DNA of 64,000 nt from Paralithodes platypus (lineage: Eukaryota; Arthropoda; Malacostraca; Decapoda; Lithodidae): positions 11,749,493 through 11,813,492 of the forward strand of contig CM064569.1 of assembly GCA_032716605.1 (NCBI GenBank), in the 5' to 3' direction. The translations under genes were made by a program, and so were the position numbers. This document shows, piece after piece, positions 9,811 to 20,825 of this stretch. Positions within the stretch are counted from its first letter, which is position 1. The number at the start of each line of letters is the position of its first letter. The notes beneath the pieces were generated by a model that saw only the letters and a list, made by a program, of their open reading frames with translations, was not told where the DNA came from and did not search any database.

Positions 9811-12250
9811 TGTTGTATTTCAAGCACACTACTGAGGTGGGGGAATAATTCGACAGTTGCTAGAGTTTGTATAGTTTATTTAATAGAACGAACTCTAAAT
9901 CTAACTACTAGTCCAATAGCTTACTTCCAGTTCTGGTCGAAATAAGTTCAGTACGCAAATTGAATAAGACGTTGTCCCGTGATAGATGGTACGTTGGAAC
10001 CCAAGAGCTCCCGCACATACTATTCGGATGCCCGCTATTCAGGTAATGCCTCGCTTCAACTTAGATACATCGTAGGTTACCAGACTGAATTTATAATGAT
10101 CGCCGTGCCCTTCGATGTCTTCTAAGAGACCTGGGCTGCTCTGACTCAAACTACTACTAATTTCTAAATGCAAGTGGACAAATAATATATATTTCTATAT
10201 CCGCTTCCGAAACTCCCAAATGGCTAACCTTTTCCCGAGCGTTACGAACACCATTCTCGGCTCATACAATAGCCCCTCTGAATACAACACTGGCCCGTGG
10301 GCCGTTTAACTCTCTATAAAGGATATAATCTTTAACTCACCACATTTCCCTTACAACACCGAACGCGTAGTCCGTTACACTTGAACATAAAAGCTTTGTC
10401 AATACAATAGTACACCTGAATACAACACTATCCCGTAGGCCGTTTAACTCTCTATTAGAGATATAATCTTTAACTCTTAGTTCCCTTACAACACCGAACG
10501 CGTAGTCCGTTACACATGAACATAAACGCTTTGTTAATACAATATTACACCGGAATACAACACTGGCCCGTAGGCCGTTTAACTCTCTATAAAGGATATA
10601 ATCTTTAACTCTTAGTTCTCTTACAACATCGAACGCGTAGTCCGTTACACATGAACATAAACTCTTTGTTAATACAATATTACACCGGAATACAACATTG
10701 CTCCCCGGACAATATTTCTGGTAGCTTCAAGAGCCGGATACGCCCTTACGTTACTTTCTATTTCAAAAGACGCCCCTCGTCTTATGCGGCTACATACCAC
10801 ACATTTCGGGCAAGTATTTTATGATTTACTAAGACTACCAAGTCAGGCCCAATTTTAACGGTCACTCAACCGAGCTAGGAGGTAGCAAGACTAATCATAA
10901 AGTTCCTTTATCGATGATAAGTTACGTTAAACATATTCGGACTAGTGGCCCTTCAATATTATTCGGACATGTGTCCTTGCAATATAATTTCGGACGTGTG
11001 TTCTTACAATCTAATCCGGACGTGTGTCCTTCCAATATAATTCTTATAACCCTAGCTGAAGCTCATCTGTAAAACAACTATTCACTATTTTCCCTTGAAC
11101 CCAATAGTTGTTATTTAATCTCTGTCCCTCTTACGTTCATTAAAGAACTTCCTATAAGATCCTAAATACTTGGTAGCTAATGGCTTGGAGCCCTTTCTAT
11201 CAATAAACACTAGTTACACATAACACATCATCCGTTTATTCTATTTCTTAGTCAAGTCAATTTCTCTTTTTGTTTGTTCTATAAGAACACATATTTTTAT
11301 TGAAGATCCCTCGAATTAGTCAAATTCCCCTCTCTCTTTTTCTTGGTTCCTCTGCGGGCCCAATATGGGTCCTGATTAAAAGTCTGTTGCTCGTGGTGGG
11401 CGTTCTGGCTGCACTACCACCTCAAAGCTGGCCAGTAGTGGTCTGGGAGATTGTCACTCTTAGCCATCTCCTGTCGTCCTGGATGAAGTTGCTGGCTGCG
11501 GGTGTGCAGGCATGCAATATGGCGACAGGCCCAGGGATACTGATGGTGTATCCTCCGGGATGGTGAGAGTGATGCAGGACTCGAGGGCTCTGCTACTGGA
11601 ACTGTTGTGTGGGCTGGAAGGCTACTGTAGTTATCGCCTTGGTTCCTGGTGTGCCCGCAGGAGATGGGGAGGCTGGGAGGAGAGGTGTTGCTTCCTCAAG
11701 GCGTGGTGCCCGTCTGACCCCGAGCGGCTCTTGTCCCCTTCCCTTTATAGGGGGGGCCGGTGCGCTGATTGGCTGCCCCGCTTCGCGCTGCCAATTGTGC
11801 TTTAGCAGGCGTGACTTGCAGTTTAGACTCAGTCCTCTCTCGCTCTCCTTCTCCAAAGTAAGTGCCAGGAAGTTGATTGCCTTTGTCATTTAGTGGCTTA
11901 CGGGAGTCAGATGCTGGCACTAAGTTGTCTGACAAAAGGCAAGTAGGAGATCCGGTACAAAGAGCAAATGAGGTAGATGTAGGAGGGTCACAGGTGGTCA
12001 TGCCGGGAATTTGGACGTTTGTGGCCCAAAAAGTTCGACACAAAGGAGCGCCCTGATTGGGCGGACACTTTCCTACTTTATTAACAACAATAAAACAAGT
12101 GGGAATAGTGTTTGGATGGTGAAAAACGCGAATTATTGCCAATCGGTCTTTCATGAAATGTGAGGCAGCCGTCTCCTCTCCTCTCGAGGGTTGAAGCCTG
12201 ACTGACTTACACCCTCACACTCTCCCTTACGCAACACACTCGCTAGTCAC
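9811..12250 (-). repeat. Probable 5' LTR of the minus-strand gypsy element, outer end unresolved
   Basis: The terminus adjacent to the primer site is TGTTGTATTTCAAG on the plus strand, which is a CA end on the element strand. The region is non-coding, contains the 135-138 bp tandem repeats and, at about 10950-11040, three copies of a 30 bp AATATTATTCGGAC-type repeat. A TATA-like CTATAAAGG lies on the minus strand near 11745 in a GC-rich patch. No second LTR copy exists here for comparison, so the right boundary is a guess. Confidence 0.45.
10279..10700. repeat. Tandem repeat, 135-138 bp unit, three copies plus partial
   Basis: Copies start at 10279, 10417 and 10552, and a partial copy starts at 10687. 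Each carries GAATACAACACT, then GGCCGTTTAACTCTCT, then ACCGAACGCGTAGTCCG. The copies differ by scattered substitutions and one 3 bp length change. Confidence 0.9.
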
Positions 12251-12635
12251 ATGCCAACACCATAGAACCGGCTTGGAGATATTGACACGATAATTGATGG
12301 GGGGGGGGGGAAAAGGGGGCACTTTAACACATGTGGAGGAGTGATAGTAGGTATGGAGGGGAATTATCTCACTTAATCACCATTTCACTTGTTTTAAGTG
12401 CTACTGGGGCCTTTTATAAGGTTTGTCTTAGGCCTTACCTCTTAAGAGTGTTCTCTCCTTTGCCAACAAAACTTCTTAAGAGTGTTCTCGCCGTTCCAGG
12501 GTTAAGGGAGGATGGGCTTATTCATTTGCCCATGTATGTATCATGTTTTTGTTCTTATGTTTGTTTCCTCCTTAGACCTCCATCAAGCTTAAATCAACAC
12601 CGCCCCAACACCCTCCTTCAAGATTAATGTGGACA
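12251..12635. other. Unassigned non-coding sequence
   Basis: I see no coding frame with recognisable content. A G12 run followed by an A/G tract lies at 12299-12316. Confidence 0.3.
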
Positions 12636-12860
12636 TTTTTCGATAGAAAATATATATACAAGCTCCCTATCGCTCGCCAGGTAAAAATTGACACCTAAAT
12701 GACACAAAAAGTCTTAATATTGACAAAGAAATGGGCCGAAAAGTCTTAAAATCGCTAAACTAATGTGCCGGACATCATAAAATCTGAAAACTAATGAAAT
12801 TGAATATGAGAACAAATTAGGAACAGAAAAACGCCCCATCTCCCCTAAAATTATTAGTTT
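12636..12860 (-). repeat. Single arm of the TTAA hairpin element family
   Basis: From ATTTTTCGATAGAAAAT through TATCGCTCGCCAGG and AATTGACACCTAAATG to CCATCTCCCCTAAA, this is the reverse complement of the arm at 56652-56885 with many differences. The outer end reads CTAA where the better copies have TTAA. Confidence 0.65.
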
Positions 12861-13157
12861 AAAATAATTTGCCCATGCTATGGAATAAATCTGCAAACAT
12901 TCAAACCTCTACATTATACACTAAAATTGGTTTGTCAAACGTTTCCATAGACATGTCAAACTGAGCATGTTTGCCAACCCTAATATAGCTTTTTTGAGGT
13001 TGAGGTAGGAGGGTGAGGGTAGGAGGGTGAGGGTAAGGGGTGGGAGTCAGGTTGGCGCAGTCGCGCCCGAGGCCACAAAATCCTAGTGAGTTTTCATCAG
13101 ATCCGGCGGGGGCGGGACAGTCGGGTGGCAAGGAGAGACGAGCGATGTTACTAAAGC

Positions 13158-14122
13158 ATGGTTCACACATATGCGAGTGTGAGCTAAAGTCACCACGAGT
13201 AGGGCAAAATGTGAACTCGCGCATCTACTCGCGGTCAAAATCGATGACTCGTAATGACTCTGTCGACTCATGTTTGACTCGCGGTCAGTTGCGGTGGGTT
13301 GGCCAACCGGCAAAATTTCATCCCTGCACGAAATTTGGACCCCGAGTCCGACAACTCTCAGTGAATCTCGGTGACCCGTGGTGACTCGTAGTGACTCGTA
13401 TCTACACGTATATACTGTACTTGTAATTACTCTCGGTGACTCGTAAATGACTCTAGCATGACTCGCGGACGATTCCACGTGCGCTAGTGACTACGACTGC
13501 ACGTGAATCACCACGAGTCACTGCGAGTGGGGTATCCACCAATTGGTGGATGAAATAGAATACGAGTAGAACACGAGTAAAATATGTCGCCACGAGTTGT
13601 AGGCAAGCAACAACGAGTGGAGATGAATGCAATTGGAGTCACTGCCAGCAATATATAAAATGACCGTTATATTAATATATGTAAAGCGAGTCACTCGCGT
13701 GATCGCGAAATAAGTACGAGATACACGCGAGTCACTGCGAGTTACGGCGAGTTGACACCAGTCACCAAGAGTAAGTACGAATCAACGAGAGTCACCGCAA
13801 TTGCTCTCCAAGCGTCAAGTCTACTGCGAGTGGTGGCAGCACCGAATCACGAGTTGGCAGACGCTTGTCCGTCCCGCCCCCAAGCCGCTATAAAGGCCGC
13901 CCACGCTTATCATTCCGTTAAAATTCAAATTTTCTAACACTTGCAATTCAATCGCGGTTTTATTGCGGTTACTTGTGGTCACTCACAGTGACTCATAGTG
14001 GCTCGTTATTACACTCGCGGTGATTCGTACTCTCTCGTGGTGCATCGTGGAATTTAGCACACTCATTTTTGCGTGATTGCCGAGAGTCAACACTATTGGC
14101 AACTCGCGTATGTGTGAAGTAG
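13158..14122. mobile_element. Non-autonomous element with inverted ends and a GAGTCAC-type repeat core
   Basis: Left end GTTCACACATATGCGAGT (13161-13178) and right end ACTCGCGTATGTGTGAAGT (14102-14120) form an inverted repeat. The interior is dense in short motifs of the GACTCG/CGAGTC type, and their orientation switches several times: mainly GACTCG at 13230-13460, CGAGTCAC at 13490-13860, and back again at 13960-14080. A CTATAAAGG box sits at about 13889. No coding capacity is seen. The superfamily is not determined and I could not fix a target-site duplication. Confidence 0.6.
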
Positions 14123-14151
14123 GATTAAGGGGCCTCTTATCTGTTGCTGCT

Positions 14152-14158
14152 GCTGCTG

Positions 14159-14198
<40 letters not shown>

Positions 14199-14219
14199 GT
14201 CTCTGTCTCTGTCTCTCTG
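14152..14219. repeat. (CTG)n and (CT)n microsatellite
   Basis: A short CTG run is followed by a CT/TCTG tract. This produces a spurious Arg/Glu-rich frame on the other strand. Confidence 0.95.
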
Positions 14220-14860
14220 AACACATTAAGCAACAATTGGCTGTAAGATAGCGCTAAGAATTCATAGAAATTATATGCAGTATACAGTATGTACACTTTT
14301 ATATAATATACAACGTGTTCTACCTGGAACCAACCTCATGGAAAAGTGCAAGTCGTTCTGTCATACAGTTATAGAATTGCTCAAGATATGAGTGGATAGT
14401 ATTTTGCACACTTTGCGATGAGTATATTGCACTATGGATTTTTTTTTTTTTTTTTTGTATTCACCAATGGACCCCGTATTCATGATATACTAACAATTCC
14501 TTGGAAGTCCGTGTAGCTTCCTTTGTGTGCGTGTGGGTGTACTGTATATACATAAGATGGTTCAACGTTGGTGTTCACTCCCTTGCAGACACACACAGGC
14601 ACATATTAGTCATACATGATCTTCACCATTTGTAGCTATATCTGAGCCGACCTCTTTGGAGTTATTATGATATATTGTGTAATTGTTTTTGAGAATTTTG
14701 CTTGCTTTTGCCATGTTCGAACAATGTATTTTACTTCGTCCCATATGCTAGTAAGAACGTCTTCCCGCACTTCCTTCAAACTAAAAAAAAACAGAACCCC
14801 TTTAAACTATATTTGTACATATTCTTTATTAATAATGTCTTGGCCGAAGGCTTATTTATT
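14220..14860. other. Unassigned non-coding sequence
   Basis: AT-rich, with a T19 run near 14439. Nothing recognisable is coded on either strand. Confidence 0.4.
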
Positions 14861-15035
14861 CAAGTTACAAGCTTGCTATCGCTCGCCAGGAAAAGATTGA
14901 CACTTTCATGAGGTGAAGTGTATTATTATCGCCAAACTAATGAGGTGAAACGTCTTACAATCTTTGAATTAACGAAGGGAAACGGGAATTCCAAAAAGAC
15001 CCTCCTCCGACCAAATAGGGTTACTATTATCAAGG
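14861..15035 (-). repeat. Diverged arm of the TTAA hairpin element family
   Basis: Contains GCTATCGCTCGCCAGG, a GATTGACACTTTCATGAGGTG-like step and GTCTTAC, in the same order as the 12.6 kb arm and the two complete hairpins, but more decayed. The outer end is not clear. Confidence 0.5.
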
Positions 15036-15423
15036 TATGGCTGAGGTCTTTACATCCAGTATATATAGTATGAACAAAGTATAATGTAATTTGTGTAGTA
15101 ATGTTATTTAACATTTGTGACTTTGTTTTCTATGCATTCTCTGTTGATATACTGTATGTATATTGATTTGGTGAACTTGCTATAATCGGTTTTATATCAG
15201 CTGAAGGTAAAATGAAATTTAACATATTTCATTAATTGTGTAATAATCTCTCTCTCTCTCTCTCTCTCCAAACCTTTCTGTTACATTTGAAAACTAAGAC
15301 ATTTCCTCTGACAATTTCCAGTTTCTCCATTTCTCACCCGTGCAAATCTTACTGTAAAATTGTATCCTCTTATATATCACTGGTTTACGTTCTCTTCTTT
15401 CTTTATGGTCACATAATATGGGC

Positions 15424-15795
15424 TGTTACGACCTGGCACTCGGGTACACAAGGGCTCTCAATCAGGACTCGAATACGGCTCGCTGCCACAACGGAAACAC
15501 ACGATCCCAACCCCTGAGTACTGCCAGCCGAACAAAAAACACCAATACCCTCCAGAGTTCAATCTGCTATAACGGGGTATACAAGAACTCGGTACTAGTG
15601 TTCAACAACAGACTAATAAAGAGACAGGAATTCTCTAGTCTGGTCAACAATCAAACAAAGAAGTAAGAAACAACAACACCAAAGAATAGTGTTGGCCGAA
15701 GCCGAAGTAATCCACCCTTGACTAAGAACTTAAGAAGTCCTCCACCCTCTACTTCGTATCGGCACTATTACGTTACGTTAATTAATAGTCCTTAA
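15424..15795 (-). repeat. Terminal 372 bp of an F-type LTR
   Basis: Nearly base-for-base the same as 53822-54194, starting at the LTR terminus TGTTACGACCTGGC and ending abruptly after CCTTAA. Only a few substitutions are visible, so it is a recent fragment. No primer site or internal sequence adjoins it, and its truncation point abuts the 3' side of the RLE retroelement. Confidence 0.9.
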
Positions 15796-16038
15796 AGACC
15801 TCCGTCTACGTATTGTGAAAAACCTGTTATCCTCCGGCAAATTGTGGGGTTGAGTGAGTGAAGGGGGGGGGACAGTGAATGAACGAGGATACATATTTTT
15901 CATAATACGTGTTGCTAGCCCCAAACGCGCCAGCAACTGTGGCTTTCATCCATCCGACACATCCCCTTTTATTTATGTGCATCACACATGTTACATACAA
16001 ATAAAGTTTATGTTTTTTTTTACCCTACTGTGGAAAGA

Positions 16039-16226
16039 CTACGGATACACCACTCCTGCCCGGGCCTCACACAGTGGCATGACCCAGTCCTGTCGAACTG
16101 AGCTCATGACGCTGGTGGCATTGCCCCGGAGGATAGCCATCCCTAGTCTTTGCTTGAGCCAGAGGGTTTCCAGGGGTCCTCCTGAAACTTCTCTGATTTT
16201 ACGGCCTATTTCATTCACCATCTTAA
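16039..16226 (-). pseudogene. C-terminal end of the RT/restriction-like-endonuclease element, separated by piggyBac insertion
   Basis: The frame MVNEIGRKIREVSGG... to VVYP continues the nuclease domain whose upstream part ends at 19772 (VFGPTTL). When a single TTAA copy is counted, the codons on both sides join in frame with Leu-Lys at the TTAA. The region contains no catalytic motif itself. It resembles the C-terminal helix region that follows the RPDG...K nuclease core in this protein type. The probable 3' UTR runs on to about 15796, where an LTR fragment begins. Confidence 0.8.
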
Positions 16227-16424
16227 CCCTTATTTAGCGGGGTCGGACTTAAGTCCGATACGAAAAAATTGGACTAAATGGCGGGGTCGGACTTAAGTCT
16301 GTGGGCGTATTCCCGCCCTAATTTAGGTGGAAAGCGAAACTTGGTGGTCAGGCGGTGTACTACAAGGGCCCACCCACACATCCCCACTGCGTGACCGTGA
16401 CTAAGTGACCCTCAAGCAGCCATA

Positions 16425-16752
16425 ATGGAAGGTCAAGATTTGCCCGTGTTCGATTCGGTGGCCGCCATCCCTAGTGCGTCGCGCCACCCTACTAACCACG
16501 CCCGGCTTACCACCCAGGAACTAGATATCATGCTGAACTCTTCAGAACTTTCTAATAAGCTGTTGGATGAAACCGTCGAAGGTCTGGGTGAGAGTTTTGG
16601 TAGTGTGGATGACTCGGAAGACGAAAATAACCCGATCATAGGCTTTCACCCCAAGCATAATTTGCGTGGGGTGGATGTTGTGGTTGATATTGGACAGACC
16701 CTTGAGCAAATTGGAGATGTTCCTGACGAAGAACATACTGGTGTGGGTGTTG
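16425..16752 (+). CDS. Putative N-terminal exon of a piggyBac transposase
   Basis: An ATG at 16425 opens a frame encoding an acidic, Ser-rich N-terminus with LTTQELDIMLNSSELS, SVDDSEDENN and ADVPDEEH-like composition, resembling the disordered acidic start of piggyBac transposases. The coding run reaches a strong splice donor, G followed by GTAAGT at 16753-16758; read through, the frame ends soon after. The assignment rests on position inside piggyBac ends plus composition, because no catalytic motif is in this exon and the expected downstream exons were not found within the element. It could instead be a captured host exon. Confidence 0.5.
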
Positions 16753-17177
16753 GTAAGTACAATTTATATTTTATAATTGCTTGAAAATGTGATTGCAAGC
16801 ATTTTATCACCTTACGAGCGGCTGGTGGAGTATATTTCACTGTGCCGCCCAGCGGGTTTTTTTTTTTACCCTAAATGGGGTTCTTCCGTGCTCTTTTTCA
16901 TGCATAAACAAGACCCAGAGCGTAATACAAGTATGTATCCTGAAAGTGCGTAAATTGAGCTTTCCAATGACACCCGAACCATCCTTTTACGATCACTGGT
17001 TGTCTTTCAACGATCGTAAAACACGAGTGAAAAAACCCTAAAATACGGTAATTTCCTTATATAATTCCCTGTGTGGCGAGCGGTCTTGAGGTAATTTATG
17101 CTCCTAATCACCGCTCCGCTCTCTCTCAGAGCACATTACGTCCTCAAAATTGCACTCTACAAGAAATTTCCTTTGCA

Positions 17178-19350
17178 TTTTATAGCGTATTATTTGTAGG
17201 CCGTTCGGTAAATTTCTTACGGTAATACATACAAACAACGAAAGATTGAATATTTGTGCTTGGCATTATATGATTGTGGGGAACAGATGTAGGCCTACCG
17301 TATATATTATGTTTTCATATATATGATACATGTGTAACATTTTTATATTATCACGACTCTCTCTCTCTCTCTGTCTCACTCTCTTTGTTTGTACTCCTTT
17401 GTACTCTCTTTGTCTGATGTAGGCCAGGGCACGCCCCTAACTAATCTCTTCCCTCTCAGGGGAAATCACACCTAGCAGATGTTTTTGACTTCCCCTCTCT
17501 CTCTGTCATTCTCTTCCTCTCTGGGTCTACCTATACTGCATTTGACATTGAAATTGCTTGAGAGTTTGATTGCAAGCATTTTATAGCGTATTATTTGCAG
17601 GCGTTCGGTAAATTTCTCACGATAACCAGGGTGTATGGTACATTTCTCACGATAATACAAGCAACAACGAAGCTTGGCGAAGATTGTGGTCTACAATATA
17701 CCTTTTTATAATTGCATGTGACCTTGTAATTGCTTGAAAGTTTGATTGCAAGCATTTTATAGCGTATTATTTTCAGGCGTTCAATAAATTTGATAAATAT
17801 ATCAAAATAAGTCCTGTGGGACTATGAAATAGCTATTATTGGACAAGGACAATATTTTGTTCATCCCTCCACTGGAACATCAACAACAATGTCAACAACG
17901 TATCACCGTCGGCAATCGTAAGATTCAGAGTCGTAAAGATTCCAGGACGAGCTCAATAGAAAATGAATGAATGAAATGAATGAGTGTGCAGTACTGCCAA
18001 TACGTATAGCGACTTCCGCTAGATCTAGAGACCTTTACTTCGATCTAGCAGCAATGACTTACACTAGCGGTTTGTTTTGAAATTTCAGAACAATTTCGAA
18101 GTTATATTATATGGATTTTGCCAATTCATATTTCTAGTGGTATTTATCATGTCTTACATCTAACAATATATGCTAGCGGATTTAACTTCAATTGGTAACC
18201 CTCCCGCTCGAGTCGGCTCCAAGAAAATCGATAATGGTGGCACTTTAGTAAACAGGTGATAAACATAACCGCATGCGGATCGGTTTGGTGTATCGGTATT
18301 ATGGTAAGTTGGCTACCTACTATTGTTTATACGATATAGTAAGTAATGATAAGTAAATTATTATATATTATATATAAAACAAAAACAACATTCCTGCAAA
18401 GCAAGCGAAACAGAGAGAGAGAGAGAGAATGCAGAAACTGAACTGAAGAAAGAGTGAAAAAGATATAATCATACAGAAATATTACAAGCAAATAAATGAA
18501 ATAGAGGGATTAGTTAGAGAAAATAATAATGAGAAATACATAATACGGATGAGGAAGAGGGGAAGCGAGCGAGCCAGAGAGAGAGAGAGAGAGAGATCCA
18601 GGAATGAGAGAGAGAGAGAGAGAGAGAGAGATGAGAGAGATTAGAGAGATTGCAAGCATTTTATAGCGTATTATTTGCAGGCGTTCAGTACATTTTTTAC
18701 GGTAATACAAACAATGAAAGATTGAATATTTGTGCTTGGCATTATATGATTGTGGGGAACAGATGTAGGCCTACCGTATATATTTTTTTCATATATATGA
18801 TACATATGTAACATTGTTATATTATCACGACACTCTCTCTCTCTTATCTCTTCCTCTCTGGGTCTACCTATAGCCTACATTTATAATTGCATGTGACCTT
18901 GAAATTGCTTGAGAGTTTGATTGCAAGCATTTTATAGCGTATTATTTGCAGGCGTTCAGTAAATTTCTTACGGTAATACAAACAACCAAACAACGAAAGA
19001 TTGAATATTTGTGCTGCACATCCCTCATACGAAATACCATTCCCACCGTATAGAGAGAATACAGAAACTGAACTGAAGACAGAGTGAAAAAGATATAATA
19101 ATACAGAAATATTACATGCAAATAAATGAAATAGAGGGATTAGTTAGAGAAAATAATAATGAGAAATACATAATTATACGGATGAGGAAGAGAGAAAGGG
19201 AGCACAAGAGAGGGAAAGCGAGCGAGCCAGAGAGACAGACAGACAGACAGGAGGAGTGAGAGAGATTAGAGAAAATAATAATGAGAATTACATATACGGA
19301 TGAGGAAGAGAGAGAGAGACAGAGCGCGCGAGAGGGAAAGCGAGCGAGCC

Positions 19351-19386
<36 letters not shown>

Positions 19387-19420
19387 GAGTGAGAGAGAGA
19401 GAAAGAAAGAGAGAGAGAGA
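17178..19420. repeat. Duplicated segments inside the piggyBac element
   Basis: The block GCATTTTATAGCGTATTATTT plus GGCGTTC(G/A)GTAAATTT recurs at about 17180, 17575, 17755, 18655 and 18925. The following segment with GATTGAATATTTGTGC recurs at about 17245, 18720 and 19000. A 130 bp segment beginning near 18420 (CAGAAACTGAACTGAAGA) recurs near 19055. (GA)n and (CAGA)n runs separate the copies. Confidence 0.85.
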
Positions 19421-19775
19421 GAGAATACAGAAATAAGGAGAAATAAGATAAAAATAAGACCGATTACCGAAGGAATAGTAGACGTGCGAGAGGCCGAAGT
19501 CAGGCCAAAGCGAACGCAACCGAACGCGCCCGGGAAATAGACCAAAAAGTACCTCCTCTTCCTCACCTCTTTCCACCCTCCACACTCATTCATAACATCC
19601 ATTCATAGACTTATATGGGGAGACGAAGAGTTGCTCTTTCCAAAAATGATAGTTTCGTTCGCATTGGAGCCATAGTAACGGCGCTAGGGCGAGTGAAATT
19701 GAGCGAATATTTCGGGATTATGCCCGCTGAGCGGTACAGTGTAAAATACCTTACCACCCGCTAAATAAGGGTTAA

Positions 19776-20825
19776 GGGTGGTAGGGCCGAAGACTCCTGA
19801 AGTTTCGAATGCCAGGGGCTCGAACTGATGATTTCTGGCGATGGCTTGATATTTTTCTCGCTTTTTATTTTCTGCTATCCGGGCGGCTTCACCTGCTTCG
19901 TCGGCGTTTCTGGCGATGTTGGTTGTGGAGAAAGTATCAACACATGTGGCATCCCACACGAGGCACCGGCCATTCTTGTAAGGGAAAGTGGTCATCCCAT
20001 CTGGCCGTTTGCCGTCTTCTCTGTGAAGTCCATGTGGTTCGAGGATTGATGCACGGTTAGCACTCTGCAGGGCCCGTTTTATGACATAATTTAGTGCAGA
20101 GTGTCTTGGCAGGCGGCCTGCGTTGTAATTACATGACAAGGCATGGTGACCTTGAGCATCCATCCCCCACCACACTTGCAAGTGTGTGGGTGACAAACTG
20201 CCGCACCCACTCTGAGTGCGATGGCAACCCGGAGCGCTTCAGCTTCCAAGTGAGTTCCAAGAGGTGGGATGGGGATGGCGTGTAACCACAAGCCACTCTC
20301 CGAACGGGCGGCTGCCTGGAGGCGTGCTTTTGCAACCTGGTCTGCATTGGTTAGGAGATTTTCTTGAGTTTTCTTCGCCGAGATGGTATCCCACGCTTTC
20401 TGCTTGCTCCTGGAGGTACCCTGAGGCTCCTCCTCTACTCCTGTACTTCCCTTCCAGGTGTTAATCGCTGCTGTTACGTCCCCATTAAGTGTCATTCCGG
20501 GTTGAGAAGAAAGGATGGACACTACAAGGTCGTTGGTCGCGATGAGGGAAGAGATAAAGGCTGGGGAGGCAATATCCGAGGCTCTCCGTATGCCCAAGCC
20601 CCCGAGGCGGACAGGAAGGGTGGCTTGTGTCCAGTTCCGTTCTTTAAATTCCACGTTGGTGATGCTGGTCACTGCTTCTCGGATTATGCTGTCTAATTCT
20701 TGGAGGCCACCATTGTTCGTGTAAGTCATCGATGTGCGCAGGAGGTATTGGAGTTTTGGGATGGAGAAACAGTTCTTGAGCAGGGCCAGAGCTGAGTGGG
20801 CATCGATGTGTATCAGGCGACTCAC
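19776..20825 (-). pseudogene. CCHC finger and PD-(D/E)XK-like nuclease of a site-specific-type retroelement
   Basis: Downstream of RT the protein has LPVRLGGLGIRRA, then Cys/His residues CHPHTCKCG...GHHALSC followed by RLPRHSALNYVIKRAL. The nuclease core is GKRPDG, VWDATCVDT and a Lys in NKKREKY. This order (CCHC, then RPD...D...K) is that of the restriction-like endonuclease carried at the C-terminus of R2-type and related RTs, where it nicks target DNA. There is a one-base frameshift inside the CCHC region (about 20160), and the end is cut at 19772 by the piggyBac insertion. I cannot assign a clade by eye. Confidence 0.78.

Larger units (their letters stand above)
16227..19771 (+). mobile_element. 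piggyBac-type DNA transposon, 3,545 bp, inserted in the RLE retroelement
   Basis: The element is flanked by TTAA at 16223-16226 and 19772-19775, the piggyBac target duplication. The ends are CCCTTATTTAGCGG and its exact reverse complement (19758-19771), starting with the CCC typical of piggyBac. Near the left end GCGGGGTCGGACTTAAGTC occurs twice (16237 and about 16280). A first transposase exon is present, but no DDD catalytic region can be found, so the copy appears internally deleted. Much of the interior is made of duplicated segments. Confidence 0.88.

Noticed and set aside
11300..11893. Several 88-98 codon frames, one hydrophobic (MKIPRISQIPLSLFLGSSAG...).
   Set aside because: They overlap on both strands in GC-rich non-coding sequence, show no family resemblance, and lie in the presumed LTR.
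13006..13045. Telomere-like GGGTGAGGGTA repeats.
   Set aside because: Only two or three degenerate copies exist. Arthropod telomeres are typically TTAGG arrays, which are not seen here.
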